DNA of 64,000 nt, from NCBI RefSeq assembly GCF_047971185.1, contig NZ_JBKDZH010000044.1:46691-110690 (forward strand), in the 5' to 3' direction. This stretch comes from Kluyvera sp047971185. GTDB lineage: Bacteria; Pseudomonadota; Gammaproteobacteria; Enterobacterales; Enterobacteriaceae. The translations under genes were made by a program, and so were the position numbers. Each line of letters starts with the position of its first letter. The stretch's first letter is position 1. Below the pieces are notes generated by a model that saw only the letters and a list, made by a program, of their open reading frames with translations, did not search any database and was not told where the DNA came from. This document shows, in pieces, positions 58,428 to 64,000 of the stretch.

Positions 58428-59852
58428 ATGCAACATAAGTTACTGATTAACGGTGAACTGGTGGTCGGCGAAGGCGAAGCGCAGCCGGTCTATAACCCGG
58501 CGACGGGGGAGATCCTGCTGACGATTACCGAGGCCTCCGCCGCGCAGGTTGACGCTGCGGTAAATGCTGCCGACCGCGCTTTCGTCCAGTGGGGACAAAC
58601 CACACCTAAACAGCGGGCGGAGTGCCTGCTAAAGCTGGCCGATGTCATTGAAGAGCATGCCGAAACCTTCGCCCGGCTGGAGTCGCTTAACTGCGGTAAG
58701 CCGCTGCACTGCGTTCAGGGAGATGAAATCCCCGCGGTGGTGGATGTATTCCGCTTCTTCGCCGGCGCGGCGCGCTGTCTGAATGGCCTGGCGGCAGGGG
58801 AATATCTGGAGGGTCATACCTCGATGATTCGCCGGGATCCGGTTGGCGTGGTGGCGTCTATCGCGCCGTGGAACTACCCGCTAATGATGGCGGCGTGGAA
58901 GCTGGCGCCTGCGCTGGCGGCAGGCAACTGCGTGGTGATTAAACCCTCGGAGATTACGCCGCTAACCGCGCTCACGCTGGCGGAGCTGGCGAAAGATATC
59001 TTCCCGGCCGGCGTCCTGAACGTGCTGTTTGGCCGTGGCCAGACCGTTGGCGATCCGCTAACCGGGCATGCGAAAGTACGCATGGTTTCGCTGACCGGCT
59101 CAATTGCCACCGGCGAGCACATTCTGGCCCATACCGCGCCTTCGATTAAGCGCACCCACATGGAGCTGGGTGGTAAAGCACCGGTGATCGTTTTTGATGA
59201 CGCCGATATCGATGCGGTGGTTGAAGGTGTGCGGACCTTTGGTTTCTATAACGCGGGGCAGGACTGTACCGCGGCCTGCCGCATCTACGCGCAGCAGGGC
59301 GTTTACGATCGGCTGGTGGCAAAGCTCGGCGCGGCGGTGGCGAGTCTGAAGATAGGCGCTCCAGACGATGAAAGTACCGAACTGGGGCCGTTAAGTTCGC
59401 AGGCACACCTTACCCGCGTCAGCGATGCGGTCGCCCGCGCTAAAGCGTTGCCGCACATCACGGTGGTGACCGGCGGCGAGAAGGCGGCGGGTAAAGGGTA
59501 TTATTTCCAGCCAACGCTACTGGCGGGAGCGCGACAGGAGGACGAGATTGTCCAGCGCGAAGTGTTTGGCCCGGTGGTGAGTATCACGCAGTTTGACAGC
59601 GAAGAGCAGGTGCTGGCCTGGGCTAATGACTCCCCGTATGGCCTGGCCTCATCGGTCTGGACGCAGGACGTTGGCCGCGCGCACCGTCTGAGCGCGCGGC
59701 TGCAGTACGGCTGCACCTGGGTCAACACGCACTTTATGCTGGTCAGCGAAATGCCCCATGGCGGGCAGAAACTGTCGGGCTACGGTAAGGATATGTCGAT
59801 ATATGGGCTGGAGGATTACACCGTGGTGCGGCATGTGATGATCAAGCACTGA
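58428..59852 (+). CDS. patD: Gamma-aminobutyraldehyde dehydrogenase PatD
   Basis: A 474-residue NAD-dependent aldehyde dehydrogenase, equal in length to E. coli PatD (YdcW), which oxidises 4-aminobutyraldehyde from putrescine to GABA. The general base Glu lies in HMELGGKAPVIVFDDADID, and the nucleophile Cys in FYNAGQDCTAACRIYAQQG. The C-terminus MSIYGLEDYTVVRHVMIKH is characteristic. It closes the ydcSTUV operon, 14 bp after ydcV, coupling uptake to catabolism. A short stem-loop (TAATAAGCCT ... AGGCCTATTA, 59864-59885) follows. Confidence 0.95.
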   Translation: MQHKLLINGELVVGEGEAQPVYNPATGEILLTITEASAAQVDAAVNAADRAFVQWGQTTPKQRAECLLKLADVIEEHAETFARLESLNCGKPLHCVQGDEIPAVVDVFRFFAGAARCLNGLAAGEYLEGHTSMIRRDPVGVVASIAPWNYPLMMAAWKLAPALAAGNCVVIKPSEITPLTALTLAELAKDIFPAGVLNVLFGRGQTVGDPLTGHAKVRMVSLTGSIATGEHILAHTAPSIKRTHMELGGKAPVIVFDDADIDAVVEGVRTFGFYNAGQDCTAACRIYAQQGVYDRLVAKLGAAVASLKIGAPDDESTELGPLSSQAHLTRVSDAVARAKALPHITVVTGGEKAAGKGYYFQPTLLAGARQEDEIVQREVFGPVVSITQFDSEEQVLAWANDSPYGLASSVWTQDVGRAHRLSARLQYGCTWVNTHFMLVSEMPHGGQKLSGYGKDMSIYGLEDYTVVRHVMIKH

Positions 59853-59984
59853 GGTATTTATCTTAATAAGCCTTTTAGGCCTATTACGGACTTTTTGCAT
59901 TGCGTTTATTCATTCTGGCAAACACGGACGTTTGTTATGATAAGTCCTCTCAGCGTTAGTCATCATCCGAGAATGAGATATTTC

Positions 59985-60519
59985 ATGCTCTATACAGAAA
60001 CCCCTTTTGCTAAAGCAATTTTTGAGCTCTTTGAAGGGCTTGCAGAACAGCTTAAAGAACATGGCCATAATACATCCTGGATGTTGCAGAGCCTTTATTT
60101 TCGGTGGTTGTGCAATGCATCTTCATACCAATATTCGCACCAGCAGCGATTTGGATGCCCAGCTTGAAGGGGCACCTGATGTTAAACGGCAGGCATTGCG
60201 TCTATTAAGTGAGGTCGTGCCCATCGGTATGTGGCATTATAATCAAATGCCAAATATGGATGGTTTGCCGGAGGATGCGATGAAGGTGGGGGCTTTTGTG
60301 TTAGATCGTCTTGCCAGATTCGCGTGTGTCTCCGTAGAATTCAAAAACAGAGTGTTTCATTTTCTTGATGAACTCGCTAACCAACTGGCAAAACGCGTCG
60401 ACACACCAAACGCTTCCGCTAAAATTGACAAGCTTGCCGTGAAGTGGGGCGTTAATGCAGATCTTAGAGGCTATATGAAGGAGTTACTTCCCCTTCAGAC
60501 GCGGCATGCATTTTGCTGA
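59985..60519 (+). pseudogene. Frameshifted nucleotidyltransferase-like protein
   Basis: Two frames read as one protein. The first (ATG 59985, or 59973) gives MLYTETPFAKAIFELFEGLAEQLKEHGHNTSWMLQ; the second, shifted by one base from about 60090, gives AFIFGGCAMHLHTNIRTSSDLDAQLEG and runs to 60519 with an extended helical tail. GG-x-A followed by R-x-S-x-DLD is the nucleotidyltransferase signature (AbiEii/MNT type). The joint near 60084-60103 implies one extra base. Repaired, the product would have about 177 residues. Alternatively only the second frame is expressed, for example from ATG 60115. Composition is AT-richer than patD. No partner antitoxin is recognised. Confidence 0.55.
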
Positions 60520-60540
60520 TGAACCATGAAGAGTCAAGAT

Positions 60541-60564
60541 AAACCACCGGAAGGTGGTTTTTTT
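60541..60564 (+). terminator. Intrinsic terminator
   Basis: AAACCACC / GGTGGTTT with a GGAA loop and a following TTTT, 22 bp after the nucleotidyltransferase-like frame. Confidence 0.88.
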
Positions 60565-60652
60565 ACTTTCTGCACAGAGGTAGTCGGACGTTGGCCTCAT
60601 TACCCCCTTCGCGGTAGCCCAAAAACTGGCCACGCGCCGCTGCGTTTTTGAC

Positions 60653-60700
60653 ATGCCCGGAGCAACGTGCGAGGATCCGCGACGTTGTTGAACCGGGCAT
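60653..60700 (+). ncRNA. Nested stem-loop in the leader of the 78-aa gene
   Basis: Three nested paired blocks: ATGCCCGG/CCGGGCAT (outer 8 bp), CAACGT/ACGTTG (6 bp) and GCG/CGC, closing a 6-base loop. It ends 10 bp before the ATG at 60711, so it would be the last structure in the leader and lie near the ribosome site. Type of element (leader riboregulator, protein-binding site, or mobile-element palindrome) is not decided. Confidence 0.5.
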
Positions 60701-60710
60701 AGTCAGAGTG

Positions 60711-60947
60711 ATGAAAAAGAGTATTGTGTGCAGTGCCGCCGTCGTGGCGGCCGTGATGGGTATAGGTGTTTATTATTCAGCAAGCCGTATTGCCGCCTGC
60801 AATGGCGACAACCACGCTACGGCAGCCTGCCTGGCGCAGGCCTGGGATGCTGAGAAAGTGAATTTAATTCCGCAGTACGATCCGAACCGCTATGTAAGCG
60901 ACCCTACCGCTGACAGCATCTTTGCTGCTTCCCAACCAAAACGCTAA
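60711..60947 (+). CDS. Small uncharacterised membrane/periplasmic protein (78 aa)
   Basis: A 78-residue protein with one hydrophobic N-terminal span (MKKSIVCSAAVVAAVMGIGV, no clear cleavage site) and a periplasmic tail with two cysteines (AACNGDN, AACLAQAW) that could form a disulfide, then LIPQYDPNRYVSDPTADS. The family is not recognised; its size and layout resemble TrbK-type entry-exclusion lipoproteins, but no lipobox fits. A stem-loop lies just before the start and a terminator just after, so it is a single-gene unit between patD and ortT. Confidence 0.6.
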   Translation: MKKSIVCSAAVVAAVMGIGVYYSASRIAACNGDNHATAACLAQAWDAEKVNLIPQYDPNRYVSDPTADSIFAASQPKR

Positions 60948-60970
60948 GCGTAAGCCAAATCACAGAATGA

Positions 60971-61003
60971 AAAACTAAAGCGGCATACGATAGCTTTAGT
61001 TTT
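60971..61003 (+). terminator. Intrinsic terminator after the 78-aa gene
   Basis: AAAACTAAAGC / GCTTTAGTTTT, an 11-bp stem with an 11-base loop and a T-rich end. Confidence 0.8.
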
Positions 61004-61010
61004 AATCGTT

Positions 61011-61045
61011 CACGCAGTCAATTTGTCTGGAGGCAAATTTGCGTG
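61011..61045. promoter_or_regulatory. Hairpin upstream of ortT
   Basis: CACGC / GCGTG and AATTTG / CAAATT pairings form a two-part stem about 100 bp upstream of the ortT start. It may be an operator or part of a leader. Confidence 0.4.
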
Positions 61046-61145
61046 AAGTGAATGGTTTTACGCGACAAGCGGTGAAAAACTTGATGTGCGTCAAAAAACG
61101 TAGCATATTGCGCCGCTTTAACGATCAATTGTAAGGACTACATTG

Positions 61146-61319
61146 ATGACGCTGTACCAAAACATGCTCGTCTTTTACGCCGTTATGGCGGTGATCTGCG
61201 CCACCATTACCTGGTTTCTCACTAAAGAAAGCACCTCAATCCGCCTGATCGCTACCTTTTTAATTGGCGCAACGTGGCCGTTCAGCTTCCCCGTTGCGCT
61301 GCTGCTGTCGCTCTTCTGA
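61146..61319 (+). CDS. ortT: OrtT, orphan membrane toxin (GhoT family)
   Basis: A 57-residue, two-span membrane peptide starting MTLYQNMLVFYAVMAVICAT and ending WPFSFPVALLLSLF, the pattern of E. coli OrtT (YdcX, 57 residues) and GhoT. OrtT has no antitoxin; it lowers membrane potential and ATP under stress that triggers the stringent response. A GTAAGGAC ribosome site precedes the ATG. It follows the ydcSTUV-patD block, as in E. coli, and is convergent with tqsA, three bases away. Confidence 0.9.
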   Translation: MTLYQNMLVFYAVMAVICATITWFLTKESTSIRLIATFLIGATWPFSFPVALLLSLF

Positions 61320-61322
61320 GGG

Positions 61323-62354
61323 CTATTTACTGAGGTCGCTGAGCAAAATAGCGATGCTTTTACCGCCTTCGGTCTGCTCCAGCGCAATTTTTACGATAAT
61401 GGTGAGCGGCACCGACAGCAGCATGCCCACCGGGCCCAGCAGGCAGCCCCAGAAAATTAACGATAAAAAGACCACCAATGTGGAGAGCCCCAGGCCGCGT
61501 CCCATGATGCGAGGCTCAAGAATATTGCCAAACACGAGATTTATCACCAGATACCCCGCAAGTACGATAAGCGCGTCGTAAAAGCCGCTGAACACCAGCA
61601 CCTGCAGAATAGGGGGAATGGCTGCCAGCACCGAACCGATATTGGGAATATAGTTAAGCGCGAAGGCCAGCAGCCCCCAGATAAACGCAAAACGTACCCC
61701 CAGCAGTTCCAGCATGGCCCACACCACCAGCCCCGTCACCACACTAATCGCCGTTTTCAGCACCAGATAATGCGACACGCTGTCCAGCGCCCGCTGAATG
61801 GCCGCCATTCCCTCCACCGGGCGTGACATGGTCTGCTGGAATTTGGCCGGTAGCTGCGGCACCTCCAGTAGCATAAACACGACCGTCAGCAGCAGCAGGA
61901 AAATGGATGACATGGCGTTTGAGAGCTGCGACAGCAGCCGTGACACCAGCGTCATCGCAGCATTAGGGTCAATGTACTTGATCAGTTCATCCGGGCTGAC
62001 GCTGATGCCAAATCGCTGCATCCACGGCTGGAGGTTATAGATCGGTACCGCCAGCGAAGAACGATACTGTGGCAGCGTGCGCGTCAGTTCGTTAAGAGAC
62101 GTACCCAGCGAGGCCAGCAGCAGAACCGCCGCCAGAATAATCACGCCAATCAGCAGTGAAATTCCAAGGACCCGCGGCACGCGGCAGCGTACCAGCAGCT
62201 GAACCACGGGATTGAGGATCACGGCGATAAACAGCGCCAATACAAAGGGGACGATGATCTCCGCGGCGAAGCGGATCCCCGTCAGAATGATAACCAGCAT
62301 GCCGAGCATGATGACGATTTTTAATCCATTAAGCGTAATGATCGGCCTGGACAT
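61323..62354 (-). CDS. tqsA: TqsA, AI-2 exporter family protein
   Basis: A 343-residue inner-membrane protein of the AI-2E family (E. coli TqsA, also YdgG, 344). About eight helices; conserved MSRPIITLNGLKIVIMLGMLVIILTGI start, the central VRFAFIWGLLAFALNYIPNIGSVLAAIPPI block and the GRGLGLSTLVVFLSLIFWGCLLGPVGMLLSVPLT block. It is held to export autoinducer-2 and affects biofilm formation. As in E. coli it is divergent from mdtJI, but here it adjoins ortT, which lies far away in E. coli. Confidence 0.94.
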   Translation of the reverse strand: MSRPIITLNGLKIVIMLGMLVIILTGIRFAAEIIVPFVLALFIAVILNPVVQLLVRCRVPRVLGISLLIGVIILAAVLLLASLGTSLNELTRTLPQYRSSLAVPIYNLQPWMQRFGISVSPDELIKYIDPNAAMTLVSRLLSQLSNAMSSIFLLLLTVVFMLLEVPQLPAKFQQTMSRPVEGMAAIQRALDSVSHYLVLKTAISVVTGLVVWAMLELLGVRFAFIWGLLAFALNYIPNIGSVLAAIPPILQVLVFSGFYDALIVLAGYLVINLVFGNILEPRIMGRGLGLSTLVVFLSLIFWGCLLGPVGMLLSVPLTIIVKIALEQTEGGKSIAILLSDLSK

Positions 62355-62558
62355 GGTTGCTCCTGCTTTAAATTCTGCTGATCATGATAATTGCGAATCA
62401 TCTAATAATAAATGGATTCACATCAAACAACATCAGTAAAGATTTGAAAACATTTTGAGATACTTTCACAACTGTGTTAGAAATTAGCGGTGTTTAACTA
62501 CTGAGGACAATTTTAATCCGCAATGATGAGAAGCAATACCGCGGATAATTGTAATTTT

Positions 62559-62657
62559 ATGGACAATATGTTCAGGACGTACATTTCTACCAAAGCTACT
62601 GTTTTCCCTTCCTTTTCCGCCTTCTGTGGTGAGCATCACTGGCGCAACGCGCTGTAG
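62559..62657 (+). CDS. mdtU: Candidate MdtU leader peptide of mdtJI
   Basis: A 32-codon ORF in the mdtJI leader, starting MDNMFRTYISTKATVFPSFS and ending EHHWRNAL, 97 bp before the mdtJ start. In E. coli the operon is mdtUJI: an upstream ORF of similar size and place is needed for spermidine control of mdtJI. Place, length and orientation agree; sequence identity to E. coli MdtU was not checked. The ribosome site is weak (GGATAATTG). Confidence 0.6.
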   Translation: MDNMFRTYISTKATVFPSFSAFCGEHHWRNAL

Positions 62658-62754
62658 TCCCTCTCTTCGTCTGAGCTAAATTTTAATCATTTTATTTCGG
62701 TTTGCGCCGTGTCGCGAACTGCAACGGATTATATTCTCATGCAGGAGAAGGACC

Positions 62755-63123
62755 ATGTTTTACTGGATTTTATTAGCCCTGGCTATTCTGGCCGAAATTA
62801 CTGGTACGTTGTCTATGAAATGGGCAAGCGTAAGTGATGGTCATGCTGGTTTTATTTTAATGCTTGTGATGATCTCACTGTCTTATATTTTTCTTTCATT
62901 TGCAGTTAAGAAGATTGCGCTGGGTGTCGCCTACGCGCTCTGGGAAGGTATCGGTATTTTACTGATCACCCTCTTCAGCGTCTTACTGTTTGATGAAAGT
63001 CTGACGGTGATGAAAGGCGCGGGTCTGGCAACGCTGGTTGCCGGTATCGTGCTGATCAAGTCGGGGACGCGTAAAGCGCCGACGAAAAGCGTTAAACTCA
63101 ATAAAGAGGTGAATCATGCCTAA
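62755..63123 (+). CDS. mdtJ: MdtJ, spermidine exporter subunit (SMR family)
   Basis: A 122-residue, four-TM small multidrug resistance subunit. It matches E. coli MdtJ (LAEITGTLSMKWASVSDGHAGFILMLVMISLSYIFLSFAVKKIALGVAYALWEGIGI), with the membrane Glu in AEITG and in LWEGIG. MdtJ and MdtI together export spermidine. Start behind AGGAGAAGGACC; it overlaps mdtI by 8 bp. Confidence 0.95.
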   Translation: MFYWILLALAILAEITGTLSMKWASVSDGHAGFILMLVMISLSYIFLSFAVKKIALGVAYALWEGIGILLITLFSVLLFDESLTVMKGAGLATLVAGIVLIKSGTRKAPTKSVKLNKEVNHA

Positions 63124-63445
63124 GTTCGAATTGATTCACGGCCTCTGGCTGGCAGGTTCCATTGTTCTGGAAATTGTCGCTAATATTTTCCTGAAGTTTT
63201 CTGACGGCTTCCGTAACAAACTGTACGGATTTCTCTCCCTGGCGGCCGTGCTGGCTGCGTTCAGCGCGCTGTCGCAGGCGGTGAAGGGGATTGACCTATC
63301 GGTTGCCTACGCCATCTGGGGTGGCTTCGGCGTAGCGGCTACGCTGGCGGCGGGGTGGATCCTTTTTGGTCAGCGTCTGAATAATAAGGGCTGGGTCGGT
63401 CTTGGCCTGCTGTTGATTGGTATGGTCATGATTAAGCTTGCCTGA
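63116..63445 (+). CDS. mdtI: MdtI, spermidine exporter subunit (SMR family)
   Basis: A 109-residue SMR subunit, same length as E. coli MdtI. Key Glu in LEIVANIFLKFSDGFRNK, followed by SQAVKGIDLSVAYAIWGGFGVAATLAAGWILFGQRLN. It starts 8 bp before the mdtJ stop, which couples the two subunits for a one-to-one heterodimer. A terminator follows at 63452. Confidence 0.95.
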   Translation: MPKFELIHGLWLAGSIVLEIVANIFLKFSDGFRNKLYGFLSLAAVLAAFSALSQAVKGIDLSVAYAIWGGFGVAATLAAGWILFGQRLNNKGWVGLGLLLIGMVMIKLA

Positions 63446-63451
63446 TGTGAC

Positions 63452-63475
63452 CGCTGCCCGAGAAATCGGGCAGCG
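63452..63475 (+). terminator. Terminator of mdtJI
   Basis: CGCTGCCCGA / TCGGGCAGCG, a perfect 10-bp stem with a GAAA loop, 7 bp past the mdtI stop. Only a short AAATT follows, so termination strength is uncertain. Confidence 0.7.
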
Positions 63476-63537
63476 AAATTCGCTGTCTGTATTACGCTTG
63501 TAACAAAGGGTTCGCTTTGTTTCTGCGAGGATGATAC

Positions 63538-63757
63538 ATGTTCAATCCGTCACGCTGGCGTAATATTGCCACGGCCAGAACGCTATTCGTGATGATCTTT
63601 TTAGCCGGTATTGGCCTGATCTTTTCTATTATTTCATTGTTGTACCTGTCGCAGAATCTGATTAGCAGTAAAACCAACGATATTGACGCCCGCCGTTCCG
63701 CGCTCTCCGTCGAGGGGGCCATTCAGACCTCGATCAATCGTGTGCTGTCTGTAGCGC
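63538..63757 (+). pseudogene. 5' fragment of a CHASE4-type signalling protein (likely GGDEF/EAL), cut by insertion
   Basis: About 73 codons of an inner-membrane signalling protein: TM1 at residues about 15-38 (LFVMIFLAGIGLIFSIISLLYL) followed by SQNLISSKTNDIDARRSALSVEGAIQTSINRVLS, the start of a CHASE4-like periplasmic domain usually linked to GGDEF or EAL output. The match stops near 63752-63760, where unrelated AT-rich sequence begins; the usual DNAxWDDA block is missing. The frame closes at 63819 after foreign codons. Upstream GCGAGG is a usable ribosome site. Confidence 0.65.
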
Positions 63758-63790
63758 GGCGCATAAATTGCGAAACTTTGTCACACAACT

Positions 63791-63813
63791 TTGGATCGCT
63801 TTGCGCGATCCAA
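63791..63813. terminator. Hairpin at the inner edge of the inserted element
   Basis: TTGGATCGC / GCGATCCAA, a perfect 9-bp stem with a 5-base loop, 10 bp beyond the recombinase stop on the minus strand. It is a likely terminator for the recombinase gene, though a recombination-site role is also possible. Confidence 0.55.
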
Positions 63814-63822
63814 CTTTAAATG

Positions 63823-64000
63823 TCAAATCGTGAAACCTGCTGGAAATTTCTTGTAGAGCGTCGAGATGCCGACATCAAAAATAATGGCAACACGCTGCCG
63901 AGTTTCACCAGCTGCGATTAATCTACCCATCTGAGCCCACTGTTCTGATGAAAATTTTGGTCTCCTCCCACCAATCCTCCCTTCAGCTTTCGCTGCGGCA
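63823..64000 (-). mobile_element. Serine recombinase (resolvase/invertase) C-terminus, element continues past window
   Basis: The last 58 codons of a Hin/Pin/TnpR-type serine recombinase. The residues AEGRIGGRRPKFSSEQWA lead into the C-terminal resolvase HTH: MGRLIAAGETRQRVAIIFDVGIS, TLYKKFPAGFTI. The catalytic half lies outside the right edge. Such genes belong to Tn3-type transposons, invertible segments or related elements; which one is not visible. It sits next to the point where the CHASE4 gene is cut, so it belongs to the inserted DNA. Confidence 0.8.

Noticed and set aside
59895..60167. Separate 90-codon protein starting at 59895
   Set aside because: The natural start is nearer 59973-59985, and the frame is better explained as the N-terminal part of the frameshifted nucleotidyltransferase-like gene.
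63765..63819. Tail of the CHASE4 open frame as true protein
   Set aside because: The residues after SVARR come from foreign AT-rich DNA and have no similarity to the receptor family.

Overview
The window is a GC-rich chromosomal segment of a member of the Enterobacteriaceae, probably from the Enterobacter/Klebsiella/Kluyvera/Citrobacter range. Long runs of genes keep the order of the E. coli K-12 ydcF-aldA-gapC-cybB-hokB-trg-ydcI-ydcJ-opgD-rimL-ydcK-tehAB-ydcL-ydcO-ydcN-rlhA-ydcRSTUV-patD-ortT region. A flagellar-type chemoreceptor (Trg) argues for a motile species. Genus and species cannot be settled from this sequence alone.

Layout. 1-4.3 kb: a leftward MarR-controlled tripartite efflux operon (MarR, DHA2 pump, HlyD adaptor, outer-membrane lipoprotein cut by the window edge), with a perfect palindromic operator. 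4.4-12.8 kb: a metabolite/H+ symporter, ydcF, an unknown outer-membrane-like protein, aldA, an alpha/beta hydrolase, an intact gapC, cybB and leuE. 12.8-20.3 kb: a decayed hok/mok toxin locus at the hokB position, frmRA with its operator, trg carrying an NWETF tail, a PQQ-dependent membrane dehydrogenase, and an AT-richer RfaZ-like gene. 20.4-31.9 kb: ydcI, pcaGH (protocatechuate 3,4-dioxygenase) inserted between ydcI and ydcJ, a type-B carboxylesterase, opgD, rimL, ydcK, tehAB and ydcL. 31.9-38.7 kb: an accessory block with a DipZ-like thiol-disulfide transporter carrying a frameshift, a small coupled ORF, a two-component system, an epoxide-hydrolase-like protein, and a DMT exporter with a divergent AraC regulator. 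38.7-42.7 kb: ydcO, ydcN and rlhA.

42.7-52.7 kb is the most accessory part. It holds a secreted 15-residue-repeat protein, a CioAB-type bd oxidase with a 41-residue DUF2474 peptide, an orphan 107-residue gene with a CRP/FNR-like site, and a four-gene locus for unsaturated uronate oligosaccharides (DUF2264, LacY-like symporter, GH88, KdgM porin). The divergent AraC regulator of that locus is broken by a perfect 11-bp tandem duplication. 52.8-59.9 kb: ydcR and ydcSTUV-patD (putative polyamine uptake and 4-aminobutyraldehyde oxidation). 59.9-64 kb: a frameshifted nucleotidyltransferase-like gene, a 78-residue peptide behind a large RNA-like stem-loop, ortT, tqsA, the spermidine exporter mdtJI with a candidate mdtU leader ORF, and a CHASE4-type signalling gene cut at about codon 72 by foreign DNA ending in a serine-recombinase gene.

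Recurring themes are aromatic-acid and aldehyde metabolism, polyamine uptake and export, small membrane peptides, and several genes inactivated or switched by tiny indels (homopolymer +1, 11-bp duplication, possible +1). No tRNA, rRNA or CRISPR array was seen.
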